Assembly: GCF_046507575.1 (NCBI RefSeq)
Contig: NZ_JBKFEY010000006.1
Coordinates: forward strand, 1 to 64,000
Origin: Pontitalea aquivivens
GTDB lineage: Bacteria; Pseudomonadota; Alphaproteobacteria; Rhodobacterales; Rhodobacteraceae
DNA length: 64,000 nt
Reading direction: 5' to 3'
Part shown: positions 16,189-25,352 of the stretch, in pieces
Layout of the letters: every line of letters starts with the position of its first letter
Numbering within the stretch: position 1 is the stretch's first letter
The notes under the pieces: model-generated
Told to the model about the DNA's origin: nothing
Seen by the model: only the letters and a program-made list of their open reading frames with translations
Database searches by the model: none
Position numbers and translations under genes: made by a program

Positions 16189-16282
16189 GTTTGTTGTGCG
16201 TTTGGAGGAGGCACGGACGGCGCGAGACAGGACGCCCCTGTCGGTCTGCGCATCCTTGCACCGAGGGGAGGAACAAGCCGCA

Positions 16283-17911
16283 ATGACCATGAACCGTTTT
16301 GATCCCGCTGGACATGCCCGCGCGATGCGCGAAGGGGGATTCTGGGTGGACCGTTACTTTGACGACATCCTGATCCAGACGATCGCCGCCACGCCCGACA
16401 AGGCCGCGATCGTTGCCGACCGCGACCGTGGGCAGACCCGCATCTCTTATGCCGAACTTGGCGATCTTGTGGCCCGCGCGGCCGCAGGCCTGTCCAAGCT
16501 TGGCCTGGGCAAGGGCGATGTCGTCGCGATCCAAAGCCCGAACTGGTGGGAGTTCGTCGTCGCCACGCTGGCCTGCCAGCGCATCGGGGCGGTGTTGAAT
16601 CCGCTGATGCCGATCTTCCGCGAACATGAACTGGAATTCATGCTGGGCTTTGCCGAGGCCCGCGCCTTCATCGTTCCCAAGATCTTCGCCAAATTCGACT
16701 TCGAATCGATGGCCAATTCGCTCAAGGCCAAGCTGCCCAAGCTGGACCATGTGATCGTCATGGGCGGCGAGGGCAATGATGCCTTTGAAAAGGTTCTGCT
16801 GGGCCATGAGGATCGGCTGATGCCCGACCCCGCCCTGCGCGCCGGCCCCGACGATCTGGCCTTCCTGATGTATACCTCGGGGACGACCGGGTCGCCCAAG
16901 GGCGCGATGCATACGATCAACACGGTGATGACCTGCACCAACAACATCGCCGAGCGCGCCGGTCTGACCAAGGACGACGTGATCCACGTCGCCTCGCCGG
17001 TCGGCCACATGCTGGGCTTTGCGGCAAGCGTGAAGCTGGCGCTGCGTCTTGGCGCCACGATGACGATGCAAGATGTCTGGGAAGGCAAGCGCGGGGTCGA
17101 GCTGATGGCGGCCGAGGGCGTGACCTATACCGGCGGCGCGACCCCCTTCCTTCTGGACGTGGTCGAGACGGTGAAGAACGGCGGCGCGAACCCCGAAAAG
17201 CTGCGCGTGTTCCTGTGTGCAGGTGCGCCCATTCCCCCGGCGCTGATCGAACGCGCCCGCAATGAACTTGACCTGACGGTCTGTTCGGTCTGGGGGATGA
17301 CGGAAACGCTCGCCTCGACCATGACCGAACCCGAGCGCGCGGCCGAGAAATCCTCGCGCACGGATGGCCGCCCCACCCCCGGTGTCGCGGTTTGCGTGGT
17401 GGACGACGACAACCAACCGCTGCCCACCGGCACGGTCGGGCGGTTGATGGTGCGCGGCTCGCAGTCGACGCTGGGCTATTTCAAGCGCCCGGATCTGGAG
17501 ATCTTTGACGCGGATGGCTGGATGGATACCGGCGACCTCGCCTACATGGACGACGAGGGTTACATTCGCATCGCGGGCCGCACCAAGGATGTGATCATCC
17601 GCGGGGGAGAAAACGTGCCCGTGGCCGATGTGGAAAACGTTCTTTACGAACATCCCGCCGTGCTGGCCGTGGCCCTTGTCGGCTATCCAGACGAGCGTCT
17701 GGGCGAACGCGGTTGTGCCTTCGTGCAACTGCGGCCGGGCCAGAGCCTCGATCTGGCGGCAGTGCAGGCACACATGGACTCGAAGAAAGTCGCCAAGCAG
17801 TACTGGCCGGAACGGATCGAGATCCTCGACGCCATGCCGCGCACGCCGACCGGCAAGATCCAGAAGTTCGTTCTGCGCGAACAGGCCAAGGCTTTTGGCG
17901 CAACCGCCTGA
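16283..17911 (+). CDS. AMP-forming acyl-CoA ligase, AliA-like (cyclohexanecarboxylate-CoA ligase group)
   Basis: A 542-residue ligase. YTSGTTGSPKG is at residues 197-207, WGMTE around 336, TGDLAYMDDEGY and RTKDVIIRGGENV in the hinge region, and RTPTGKIQKF with the catalytic Lys near 528. The N-terminus (RAMREGGFWVDRYFDDIL) is the form I know from cyclohexanecarboxylate-CoA ligase AliA. It is paralogous to the ligase at 41165. GGGGAGGAAC at 16265-16274 supports ATG 16283 (an ATG two codons later is equally possible). A strong regulon site lies upstream and a GC hairpin follows the stop. It likely activates the ring-bearing acid on entry. Confidence 0.85.
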   Translation: MTMNRFDPAGHARAMREGGFWVDRYFDDILIQTIAATPDKAAIVADRDRGQTRISYAELGDLVARAAAGLSKLGLGKGDVVAIQSPNWWEFVVATLACQRIGAVLNPLMPIFREHELEFMLGFAEARAFIVPKIFAKFDFESMANSLKAKLPKLDHVIVMGGEGNDAFEKVLLGHEDRLMPDPALRAGPDDLAFLMYTSGTTGSPKGAMHTINTVMTCTNNIAERAGLTKDDVIHVASPVGHMLGFAASVKLALRLGATMTMQDVWEGKRGVELMAAEGVTYTGGATPFLLDVVETVKNGGANPEKLRVFLCAGAPIPPALIERARNELDLTVCSVWGMTETLASTMTEPERAAEKSSRTDGRPTPGVAVCVVDDDNQPLPTGTVGRLMVRGSQSTLGYFKRPDLEIFDADGWMDTGDLAYMDDEGYIRIAGRTKDVIIRGGENVPVADVENVLYEHPAVLAVALVGYPDERLGERGCAFVQLRPGQSLDLAAVQAHMDSKKVAKQYWPERIEILDAMPRTPTGKIQKFVLREQAKAFGATA

Positions 17912-17920
17912 CATCCTGAC

Positions 17921-17943
17921 GGCCGCCGGCATCCCCGGCGGCC
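17921..17943 (+). terminator. Hairpin terminator after the AliA-like ligase
   Basis: GGCCGCCGG, five-base loop, CCGGCGGCC, with ATATTTTTATG about 16 bp beyond. The stem is strong; the T-run is displaced, so termination efficiency is uncertain. Confidence 0.5.
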
Positions 17944-17981
17944 GCCCCTGCAAGCACCAGATATTTTTATGAACCAGATAC

Positions 17982-17998
17982 GGTAAGCTTGCGTACGA
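17982..17998 (+). promoter_or_regulatory. operator-like motif, site 8a
   Basis: GGTAAGCTTGCGTACGA, 55 bp upstream of the acyl-CoA dehydrogenase ATG at 18053. A second copy follows 35 bp downstream, start to start. Confidence 0.5.
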
Positions 17999-18016
17999 GG
18001 GAGTAAGGGTGTTAAA

Positions 18017-18033
18017 TGTAAGCAAGCATACGA
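18017..18033 (+). promoter_or_regulatory. operator-like motif, site 8b
   Basis: TGTAAGCAAGCATACGA, 20 bp upstream of the ATG at 18053. It shares TAAGCnnGCnTACGA with site 8a in the same orientation. Two tandem copies 35 bp apart could bind two dimers cooperatively. Confidence 0.5.
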
Positions 18034-18052
18034 AATTGAGGTAGCTCTGGCC

Positions 18053-19213
18053 ATGATCGAACGGTCGCTCTTTCGGGAAGAACACAATATCTGGCGCGAA
18101 ACGGTCCGGCGGTTCGTCGAACGCGAAATCGTCCCCTACCACGCGCAGTGGGAAAAGGACGGCATCGTGCCGCGCGAGCTGTGGCTGAAGGCAGGAGCTG
18201 AAGGCCTTCTGTGCTGCACCGTGCCCGAAGAATACGGCGGCATGGGCCTGGACTACCTGTTCGACGTGGTGGTGTTCGAGGAACTGTGGCGCGCGGGCGC
18301 CTCGGGCCCCGGCTTCCTGATCCACACCGATCTGGTGGCGACCTACATCCTGTCCTTCGGCACCGAAGAGCAGAAAAAGAAATGGCTACCCAAGATGGTC
18401 TCGGGCGAGGCGATCGGCTCGCTTGGCATGACCGAGCCCCATGCCGGATCTGACCTGAAGGCGCTAAAGACCCGCGCGACCCGCGACGGCGATGATTTCA
18501 TCATCAACGGGCAGAAGGTCTTCATCTCGAACGGGCAAAGCTGCGACTTGCTGGTTTGCGCGACCAAGACCGACAAGGACGCGGGCGCCAAGGGCGTGAC
18601 CCTGTTCTTGGTTGAGGGCGCCCGCGAGGGCTTCCGCCGTGGCCGCAACCTAGAAAAGCTGGGGATGCACGCGCAGGACACGTCCGAGCTGTTCTTCGAC
18701 AACGTCCGCGTTCCCGCCAGCAACATGCTGGGCGAGGAAGGGCAGGGCTTTGCGCTAATGATGACCAAGCTGTCGCAGGAACGCCTCGCCCAGGCGATCC
18801 GCTCGGCCACGGTGGCGGAAACCATCGTCGAATGGACCGTTGACTACACGATGCAGCGCGAAGCCTTCGGCAAGACCATCTTCGACTTCCAGAACACCCA
18901 GTTCAAGCTGGCCGAGCTGAAAACCCAGGCCGTTGCAGCCCGCGTCTTTACCGACAAGTGCATCGAGCTGTTCATGGAAGGCAAGCTTGACCCGGTCGAT
19001 GCCGCGATGGCCAAGATGATCACCACCGAATTGCACTGCAAGGCGGCGGATGAATGTCTGCAACTGTTCGGCGGCTGGGGCTATATGTGGGAATATCCGA
19101 TTGCCCGCGCTTTCGCCGATGCGCGCATCACCAAGATCGCCGGTGGCGCCATCGAGATCATGAAGACCATCATCGCGCGTCAGATGGCGAACGAAGCCCG
19201 CGCCCGTAAGTGA
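18053..19213 (+). CDS. Acyl-CoA dehydrogenase (long-chain/IVD type), first of a pair
   Basis: A 386-residue FAD-dependent acyl-CoA dehydrogenase that introduces a 2,3 double bond. Family segments are LGMTEPHAGSD (about 122-132), ELFFDNVRVP, QREAFGKTIFDFQ and QLFGGWGYMWEYPIAR. Near the C-terminus it has KIAGGAIEIMK, the form without Glu at the MCAD position. By eye the catalytic Glu is the one in IVEWTVDY, at the LCAD/IVD position. It is followed within 70 bp by a second dehydrogenase of similar size. Tandem pairs of this kind form heterotetramers in steroid catabolism; whether these do is unknown. Two regulon motifs precede it. Confidence 0.9.
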   Translation: MIERSLFREEHNIWRETVRRFVEREIVPYHAQWEKDGIVPRELWLKAGAEGLLCCTVPEEYGGMGLDYLFDVVVFEELWRAGASGPGFLIHTDLVATYILSFGTEEQKKKWLPKMVSGEAIGSLGMTEPHAGSDLKALKTRATRDGDDFIINGQKVFISNGQSCDLLVCATKTDKDAGAKGVTLFLVEGAREGFRRGRNLEKLGMHAQDTSELFFDNVRVPASNMLGEEGQGFALMMTKLSQERLAQAIRSATVAETIVEWTVDYTMQREAFGKTIFDFQNTQFKLAELKTQAVAARVFTDKCIELFMEGKLDPVDAAMAKMITTELHCKAADECLQLFGGWGYMWEYPIARAFADARITKIAGGAIEIMKTIIARQMANEARARK

Positions 19214-19283
19214 CCAGTTGAAAGATACCCGACGGGCGGCGCCTTGCTGTGCCGCCCTGTTACATCTGCAATCGGAGAAATTC

Positions 19284-20429
19284 ATGTTGCCCGAACGCGC
19301 CGTTTATGACGAAGAACACAACCAGCTACGCCAGACCGTCCGCCGGTTCATCGAAACCGAGATCGCCTCCAACTTTGCACGCTGGGAAGAAGACGGCATT
19401 GTCGATCGCAAGATGTGGGAAAAAGCCGGGGAAACCGGCCTTCTCTGCCCGACCGTTCCCGAGAAATTCGGGGGCATTGGCGGTGACTTCCGCATGAACA
19501 CGATCATCTGCGAAGAAATGGCTTATTCGGGCTTCGCAGGTCCAGCGGCCAATATATCGGTCCATTCCGATGTCTGTCTTGGTTATCTGCTTCAATACGG
19601 TACGCCCGAACAAAAGAGCCGCTGGTTGCCGGGAATGGTCGCGGGCGAGCTGGTCTGCGCCATCGCCATGACCGAGCCGGGAACGGGATCTGATTTGCAG
19701 GGCATACGCACCACTGCCGTGCGTGATGGGGATCATTGGGTCATCAATGGCGCCAAGACCTTCATTTCAAACGGGCAGCACGCCGATCTGGTGATCACCG
19801 TGACCCGCACCGGCGAGGGCCGCGGTTCCGGCAACATGAGCCTGATCGTCATTGAAACCAATACGGCGGGCTTCCGTCGCGGTCGCAACCTGGACAAGCT
19901 TGGCCAGAAATCGGCCGATACTTCGGAACTGTTCTTCGACGATGTGCGGGTTCCGGTCGGCAACCTTCTGGGTGCCGAGGGCAAGGCCATGCACATGCTC
20001 ATGAGCGAGCTGCCCCAGGAACGTCTGATCATCGGCCTGACCGCGCTGGCCGCGGCACAAAAAGCCTATGATATCACGTTGGAATATACGCGGGAACGCA
20101 AGGCCTTCGGGCAAGCCATCATCGATTTCCAGACAACGCGGCACAAGCTGGCCGATCTGAAGACCGAACTGACCATCGGCTGGGCCTTCATCGATCAGTG
20201 CATCGACAAGCATATGCGGCATGAACTGTCGTCGGCAGAGGCATCGATGGCCAAGCTGTGGTGTGCGGAAATGCAGGGCCGCGTGGTCGATGCCTGCGTG
20301 CAGTTGCATGGCGGCTATGGCTTTATGCGCGAATATGACATTTGTCGCATGTATGCCGATGCCCGTATCCACCGGATTTACGGCGGCACGTCGGAAATCA
20401 TGAAAGAACTGATCTCACGCAGCCTGTAA
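19284..20429 (+). CDS. Acyl-CoA dehydrogenase, second of the pair, with Asp at the base position
   Basis: A 381-residue acyl-CoA dehydrogenase. The start MLPERAV is taken because CGGAGAAA precedes it; a longer in-frame start lacks a ribosome site. Motifs: AMTEPGTGSDLQG, ELFFDDVRVP, ERKAFGQAIIDFQ, QLHGGYGFMREY and RIYGGTSEIMK. The segment aligned to the LCAD/IVD catalytic Glu reads AYDITLEY, with Asp instead of Glu (alignment by eye). Asp at this site would change proton abstraction and may suit ring substrates. It probably works with or after the preceding dehydrogenase. A good terminator follows. Confidence 0.88.
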   Translation: MLPERAVYDEEHNQLRQTVRRFIETEIASNFARWEEDGIVDRKMWEKAGETGLLCPTVPEKFGGIGGDFRMNTIICEEMAYSGFAGPAANISVHSDVCLGYLLQYGTPEQKSRWLPGMVAGELVCAIAMTEPGTGSDLQGIRTTAVRDGDHWVINGAKTFISNGQHADLVITVTRTGEGRGSGNMSLIVIETNTAGFRRGRNLDKLGQKSADTSELFFDDVRVPVGNLLGAEGKAMHMLMSELPQERLIIGLTALAAAQKAYDITLEYTRERKAFGQAIIDFQTTRHKLADLKTELTIGWAFIDQCIDKHMRHELSSAEASMAKLWCAEMQGRVVDACVQLHGGYGFMREYDICRMYADARIHRIYGGTSEIMKELISRSL

Positions 20430-20455
20430 GGGCTGCGCACTATCGGAAAACAAGC

Positions 20456-20485
20456 AAGGCCCCCGAACCGGGGGCCTTTTCTTTT
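20456..20485. terminator. Rho-independent terminator, bidirectional
   Basis: AAGGCCCCC, loop, GGGGGCCTT followed by TTCTTTT, between the convergent acyl-CoA dehydrogenase (plus) and enoyl reductase (minus) genes. Confidence 0.85.
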
Positions 20486-21494
20486 ACAATTTCACCAGTT
20501 GTTTGCCGTGGTTCTTGCCAGACATCATACTGATAAAAGCCTCAGGCACGCGCTCAAACCCCTCTAGGACGTCTTCGCGAAAGATCAGATGGCCTTCGCG
20601 GTGCCAGCGTGCAAGACGCCCGAAGGCTTCGTCGCGCCGATGCCACCAGTCAAAGACCACAAGCCCCTCAACCCGTGCGCGGGTCACGATAAGCCGGGCC
20701 GAGGACCGCAGGCCGATGTCCTCGGACGGGGCCTTGTCGATGACGGCGATGCGTCCGCAGATGATGACGCGCGCCCGCACCGCAAGATTGGCCAGCACCG
20801 CATCATGGATTAGGCCGCCAGTATTGTCGAAGAACACATCCACGCCATCGGGACAGGCGGCAGCAACAGCGGCGGTCAGGTCGGGCGCGCTGCGATAGTT
20901 GATGCCGGCGTCAAAGCCCAGGCTGCGGCAATGGTTCAGCTTTTCGTCATCGCCTGCGATGGCAACAACCCGCGCGCCCATCAGCTTTGCGATCTGACCT
21001 GCGATCTGCCCCACTGCACCCGAAGCGGCGGAAATGACGACCGTCTCGCCCGGCTTTGGGCGCCCAATCTCGGTCAGGCCGATATAGGCGGTCAGGCCGG
21101 GCATCCCCAGCCAGGACAACGCCGCCTGTTCCGGAACGCCTTCAGGCACGCGATTGGCCCGTTCCGAACCGGGCAAATCAGGCGTCAGAACGGCATATTC
21201 CTGCCAGTTGACCCCCATTGCCTCGATCAGGTCGCCCGGCTTCCAATCGGGGTGGTTTGAGGTGATGACCTCGGCCACGCCCCCGCCATGCATCACCCCA
21301 CCGGGTTGCACGCCTGCGGTATAATTTGTCGCCGGGCTAATCCGGCCACGCATATAGGGATCAAGCGATAGCCATTTCGTGCGGACCAGAACCTGCCGGG
21401 GCCCCGGCTCGGGGATCGGCGTTTCGACCATGCGCCAGCAATCCAGCGTCGCGGGCCCTTCGGGATAGTGATCCAACACCCATTGACGATTCAT
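20484..21494 (-). CDS. NADP-dependent MDR oxidoreductase (CurA/prostaglandin-reductase-like)
   Basis: A 336-residue zinc-free medium-chain dehydrogenase/reductase of the CurA/leukotriene B4 12-hydroxydehydrogenase group, which reduces 2-alkenals, enones or enoyl thioesters with NADPH. It starts MNRQWVLDHYPEG, has LDPYMRGR around residues 45-52, and a Rossmann stretch VVISAASGAVGQIAGQIAKLMGA with cofactor-specificity residues after it. VDVFFDNTGG and RVIICGRIA are family landmarks. It ends the long minus-strand operon that begins at 28438. A distant paralogue lies at 53596. Reduction of a ring- or chain-unsaturated intermediate is the likely role. Confidence 0.85.
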   Translation of the reverse strand: MNRQWVLDHYPEGPATLDCWRMVETPIPEPGPRQVLVRTKWLSLDPYMRGRISPATNYTAGVQPGGVMHGGGVAEVITSNHPDWKPGDLIEAMGVNWQEYAVLTPDLPGSERANRVPEGVPEQAALSWLGMPGLTAYIGLTEIGRPKPGETVVISAASGAVGQIAGQIAKLMGARVVAIAGDDEKLNHCRSLGFDAGINYRSAPDLTAAVAAACPDGVDVFFDNTGGLIHDAVLANLAVRARVIICGRIAVIDKAPSEDIGLRSSARLIVTRARVEGLVVFDWWHRRDEAFGRLARWHREGHLIFREDVLEGFERVPEAFISMMSGKNHGKQLVKL

Positions 21495-21505
21495 TCCCCC
21501 CCCCT

Positions 21506-22354
21506 TCAGGCCAGCCGCGCCAGCCCCTGATCCAGAACCACCCGGTCACCGACGCGGGCGGTGAACAGCACCTGATCGTCCTTTTGCCAGAAATCGCAGT
21601 CCAGCCGGTCACCGGGATAGACCACGCCCGCGAACCGCAGCGAGAGCGCCGCAAGTCGTGCCGGATCATGCCCGCAGAACCGGCGCAGTACCAGCGCGCC
21701 CATCGTGCCGTAGCTGGCCAACCCATGCAGGATCGGGCGATCAAAGCCCGCCTTGCGTGCGACCTCGGGGTCAGCGTGCAGCGGGTTCACATCGCCCGAC
21801 AGGCGATAGACCAGCGCTGCCCGGGGCGAGATCTGCACGCTTTCCGAATGATCGGGCGCGCGGTCTGGCGGGGTCGGCGGGGCGACGCGCGGGGCGGGTT
21901 CGCTGCCGAAACCGTCATTGCCACGCAGCATCAGGGTCTGGTTCACGGTGCAATAGAGCGTGTCGTTGACCGCATCGACGATCCGACGCTCGATCACGCA
22001 TATACTGCCCTTGCCCGCGCCGCGATCATGCAGCGATTTCACGCAGGTATGGCTGACGACCTCGGCCTGTGCGGGAAGCGGGGTGTGAAACTCGGCCGCC
22101 TGAGCGGAATGCAAAAGCTTGACCCAATTCAGCTCCAGCTCGGGCGCCTTGACCCACATGCCGGGCGTGGCCAGCGTCACCGCAAAGGTCGGCAGCACCG
22201 TTAGCCGGTCTTCCAGCAGATAGGTCAGATCCTCGGTGACCGCCCCGAAGGGCAGCCCCACGCCAAGTGCATACAGGATCGCGTCGCGCGCGCCATAAGC
22301 CTGCCGGGTCAGCGGAAAGGCATGGGCGCGCAGGCGGTCGGGGTCGAAGGCCAT
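21506..22354 (-). CDS. MaoC-type (R)-specific enoyl-CoA hydratase 2
   Basis: A 282-residue double-hotdog hydratase like the hydratase-2 domain of eukaryotic MFE-2. The catalytic motif YRLSGDVNPLHADP holds D188, N190 and H193, all conserved, followed by RKAGFDRPILHGL. It adds water to 2-enoyl-CoA to give (R)-3-hydroxyacyl-CoA. Three bases separate it from the SDR upstream on the same strand, which resembles the dehydrogenase domain of MFE-2, so the two form a split D-bifunctional enzyme. A paralogue at 51403 has lost the Asn. Confidence 0.88.
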   Translation of the reverse strand: MAFDPDRLRAHAFPLTRQAYGARDAILYALGVGLPFGAVTEDLTYLLEDRLTVLPTFAVTLATPGMWVKAPELELNWVKLLHSAQAAEFHTPLPAQAEVVSHTCVKSLHDRGAGKGSICVIERRIVDAVNDTLYCTVNQTLMLRGNDGFGSEPAPRVAPPTPPDRAPDHSESVQISPRAALVYRLSGDVNPLHADPEVARKAGFDRPILHGLASYGTMGALVLRRFCGHDPARLAALSLRFAGVVYPGDRLDCDFWQKDDQVLFTARVGDRVVLDQGLARLA

Positions 22355-22357
22355 CGC

Positions 22358-23275
22358 TCAGACCGGGTCCCAGGTAAAGACATCGCCCGACTTGTGCAGC
22401 GGGTAGAAGTCATTGAGGAACTGCGGGAAGACGCGATCGGCGATTGCCTCGGGGGTCCAGCCGTCGGCGGTATGCGCGGTGCGGAACGGGCGCGGCTGCG
22501 AGAACAGGTAGATCTCGTTGTTGCGCGCGCCAAAGATCTGGCCGGACACGCCCTTGCCCGCATCCGAACACAGCGCCACACACAGGGGCGCGACTTTTTC
22601 CGGCACCAGCCTCTTCAGCCCTTCGACGCGCTTTTTCTGCTCGGGCGTCTCGTCGGGGATCGACGAGACCATCCGCGTCCAGGCAAACGGCGCCACGGCG
22701 TTCGAGCGGACGTTGAACCGCGCCATGTCGATGGCGATGGATTTCGACAGCGCGACGATGCCCAGCTTGGCCGACATGTAGTTGGCCTGTCCCATGTTCC
22801 CGATCAGCCCCGAGGTCGAGGCCATGTGGACATAGGCGCCCGAAGCCTGTTCCTTGAAATGCGGCGCGGCGGCGCGGCTAACGTTGAATGACCCCTTCAG
22901 GTGCACGCCGATGACCGCGTCGAAATCTTCCTCGGTCATCTTGTGGAACAGCACGTCGCGCAGGTTCCCGGCGTTGTTCACCACCGCGTCGATGCGGCCG
23001 AAATTGTCCAGCGCGGCCTGCACCATGCCATGCGCGCCATCCCAGGACGCGACTGAATCGAAGTTGGCGACCGCCGCCCCACCCATCGCGAGGATATCGT
23101 TCACCACCTCTTGCGCGGGGGACACGCTGCCCTCGTCGGTGCCCTGCAGCGACACGCCCAGGTCATTGACCACGACACACGCGCCCGCGCGCGCCATGTC
23201 CAGCGCGATGCCACGGCCCACGCCACGCCCGGCCCCGGTGATAAGAACAACCTTGCCTTCCATCATCTTCGTCAT
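22358..23275 (-). CDS. SDR, (R)-3-hydroxyacyl-CoA dehydrogenase of MFE-2 type
   Basis: A 305-residue SDR with TGAGRGVGRG near residue 14 and VVNDLGVSLQGT followed by SPAQEVVNDI, an insertion characteristic of MFE-2 dehydrogenase domains. It has NNAGNLRD, and the YMSAK dyad around residues 166-170. It oxidises (R)-3-hydroxyacyl-CoA to 3-ketoacyl-CoA, matching the hydratase encoded next. GAGG upstream supports the ATG at 23275. The C-terminal 60 residues after the SDR core (FTWDPV end) are longer than in simple SDRs. Confidence 0.87.
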   Translation of the reverse strand: MTKMMEGKVVLITGAGRGVGRGIALDMARAGACVVVNDLGVSLQGTDEGSVSPAQEVVNDILAMGGAAVANFDSVASWDGAHGMVQAALDNFGRIDAVVNNAGNLRDVLFHKMTEEDFDAVIGVHLKGSFNVSRAAAPHFKEQASGAYVHMASTSGLIGNMGQANYMSAKLGIVALSKSIAIDMARFNVRSNAVAPFAWTRMVSSIPDETPEQKKRVEGLKRLVPEKVAPLCVALCSDAGKGVSGQIFGARNNEIYLFSQPRPFRTAHTADGWTPEAIADRVFPQFLNDFYPLHKSGDVFTWDPV

Positions 23276-23284
23276 CGGCTTACC

Positions 23285-24475
23285 TCAGTAGGATTTCGGC
23301 AGGTTCAGAACCTTTTCCGCAATGAAGGACATGATCAGCTGTTCGGTGATCGGTGCGATCCGGGTCACGGCCACCTCGCGGAACAGGCGTTCCACGTGGT
23401 ATTCCTTGGCATAGCCAAAGCCGCCCATGGTGAAGATCGCCCGTTCGGCCGCGTTGTAGCCGGCGCGCGCGCCCAGGAACTTGGCGCTGTTGGCCTCGGC
23501 GCCGCAGGGCTTGCCGTTGTCGTACAGCTCGGCGGCCTTCATCGCCATCAGCCAGGCCGATTCCAGATACATCCAGCATTCCGCCAGCGGGTGCTGAATG
23601 CCCTGGTTCATCCCGATCGGACGATCAAAGACCTCGCGTTCGCGGGCATATTGCGTGGCCCGGCGCAGCGCGTCCTGACCGATGCCGATGGCTTCCACCG
23701 CGATCAGCACGCGCTCCGGATTGAGGCTGTCGAGAATGTAGCCAAAGCCCTTACCCTCCTGACCGATCAGATGCTCGTCGGGGATGAACAGGTCGTCGAT
23801 GAAGATCGCGTTGCTGTCCACCGCCTTGCGGCCCATCTTGGGAATGCGCTGCACCTCGATCTTGGAGCGGTCCAGATCGGTGTAGAAGATCGAGATCCCG
23901 TCGGTTGGGCGCTTGCAATCCTCGTATTTGGTGGTGCGGGTCAGCAGCATGATCTTGTTGGCAACCTGCCCCGTCGAGGTCCAGACCTTGCGCCCGTTCA
24001 CACGGTAGCCGCCCGGCACCTTTTCGGCAAAGGTCTTGATGCGGGTGGTGTTCAGCCCCGCGTCGGGTTCGGTGAAGCCAAAGGCGCATTGCGCATTGCC
24101 CGCGATCAGATCGGGGATCCAGACGGCCTTCTGTTCCGGCGTGCCGTGGACCACGATCGGATGCGGCCCGAACAGGTTGATGTGCACCGAAGAAGTCGCC
24201 GCCATGCCGCCGCCGTGGCTCGCGACCTCATGCATCATGATCGCGGCTTCGGTCACGCCAAGACCCGCGCCGCCATATTCCTCCGGCATGGTGATGCCCA
24301 GCCAGCCGGCATCGGCCATTGCGCGGTGATATTCGCGCGGGAATTCACCATCTTCGTCGCGCGCCAGCCAGTAGTCGGCGTCAAAGCGCGAGGCGACGGC
24401 GCGCACGCCCTCGCGGATCTGGGCGCGGGTTTCCTCGATCTGTTCGGGGCTTTGGCCCGGGAAATGCTTGCTCAT
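23285..24475 (-). CDS. Acyl-CoA dehydrogenase
   Basis: A 396-residue acyl-CoA dehydrogenase. Landmarks are FGFTEPDAGLNTTRIKT, KVWTSTGQVANK, DDLFIPDEHLIGQEGKGF, REREVFDRPIGMNQG and MGGFGYAKEYHVER. The C-terminal active-site stretch reads RIAPITEQLIM rather than IYEGT or IYGGT, and I cannot point to the catalytic base with confidence. This subfamily is common in branched or cyclic acid clusters. It lies between the CitE-like gene (5 bp gap) and the MFE-2-like SDR, so a role in the first oxidation of that beta-oxidation round is likely. Confidence 0.88.
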   Translation of the reverse strand: MSKHFPGQSPEQIEETRAQIREGVRAVASRFDADYWLARDEDGEFPREYHRAMADAGWLGITMPEEYGGAGLGVTEAAIMMHEVASHGGGMAATSSVHINLFGPHPIVVHGTPEQKAVWIPDLIAGNAQCAFGFTEPDAGLNTTRIKTFAEKVPGGYRVNGRKVWTSTGQVANKIMLLTRTTKYEDCKRPTDGISIFYTDLDRSKIEVQRIPKMGRKAVDSNAIFIDDLFIPDEHLIGQEGKGFGYILDSLNPERVLIAVEAIGIGQDALRRATQYAREREVFDRPIGMNQGIQHPLAECWMYLESAWLMAMKAAELYDNGKPCGAEANSAKFLGARAGYNAAERAIFTMGGFGYAKEYHVERLFREVAVTRIAPITEQLIMSFIAEKVLNLPKSY

Positions 24476-24479
24476 GATC

Positions 24480-25352
24480 TCACCTTGTCACTGCGGCCGC
24501 GAGCGTCCTGCGGGCCTGCTTCAGATGGGGGATGTCGTACATCTTGCCGTCGATCCCGATGGTGCCGAGGTCGGGATTGGCCTCGAATGCCTCGACGATC
24601 TGGCGGGCAAGGGCCAGATCGGCATCGGAAGGCGCAAAGGCGCGGTTGATGCCCGCGACCTGCGCCGGATGGATTGCCAAACGCCCCACAAACCCGTCGC
24701 GGCGTGAGATGCGGCAGGCTGCCTCCAGCCCCTCTTCGTTGCGGAAATCGGCGTAGAGCGTATCCAGCGCCGGCACCTCGGCCGCCGCTGCCGCCATCAG
24801 GCACAGGCTGCGCGCCAGTTGGTAGGGCTGCGACCAGTCGCCCGATGCGTCCTTGTTCGCGGTCGAACCGACCACCGCCGAAAGATCCTCGGCCCCCCAG
24901 GTCAGCGCGGCCAGGCGCGGATGGGCGGGGGCATAGCTGCCCAGGTTGAACATCGCCTGCGCGGTTTCGGTGGCGACCACGATGATCTTGACGCTGCCCT
25001 GCGCCATGCCGGCCTTCGCCTCCAGCGCATCAAGGCAATGGCCCAGCCGGGTCACATCCTGCGCGCCATTGGCCTTGGGCAGCACGATCCCGTCCAGACC
25101 GGGGCGCACCACGGCGGCCAGATCGTCCATCGTCAGGCCGGTGTCAAAGGCATTGACCCGCACCCAGAAGCCCCAGTTGCGGCCCGCCGTCGCGTCGATC
25201 CAGCCCGCAACCATCTGCCGCACCGCCGCCTTGTAGGCGGGGGCTACGCTATCCTCGAGGTCGACGATCAGACCGTCGGCCCCGGTTTCCTGCGCCTTGG
25301 CGAATTTTTTGTCGCTGTCGGCCGGCACGAACAGAAGCGAGGTCAGCTTCAT
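24480..25352 (-). CDS. CitE-like (HpcH/HpaI family) acyl-CoA lyase
   Basis: A 290-residue TIM-barrel protein like citrate lyase beta subunit and L-malyl-CoA/citramalyl-CoA lyases. SLLFVPADSDKK at the N-terminus, VDLEDSVAP (residues 30-38, metal and CoA region), ATETAQAM with the Mg-binding Glu, and TWGAEDLSA with the Asp are all present. Stand-alone CitE-like enzymes cleave or hydrolyse 3-hydroxyacyl-CoAs such as citramalyl- or beta-methylmalyl-CoA. The ATG overlaps the MaoC gene stop (ATGA). With the MaoC hydratase it could form a mesaconyl-CoA-type hydration and cleavage pair; this is inference. Confidence 0.85.
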   Translation of the reverse strand: MKLTSLLFVPADSDKKFAKAQETGADGLIVDLEDSVAPAYKAAVRQMVAGWIDATAGRNWGFWVRVNAFDTGLTMDDLAAVVRPGLDGIVLPKANGAQDVTRLGHCLDALEAKAGMAQGSVKIIVVATETAQAMFNLGSYAPAHPRLAALTWGAEDLSAVVGSTANKDASGDWSQPYQLARSLCLMAAAAAEVPALDTLYADFRNEEGLEAACRISRRDGFVGRLAIHPAQVAGINRAFAPSDADLALARQIVEAFEANPDLGTIGIDGKMYDIPHLKQARRTLAAAVTR

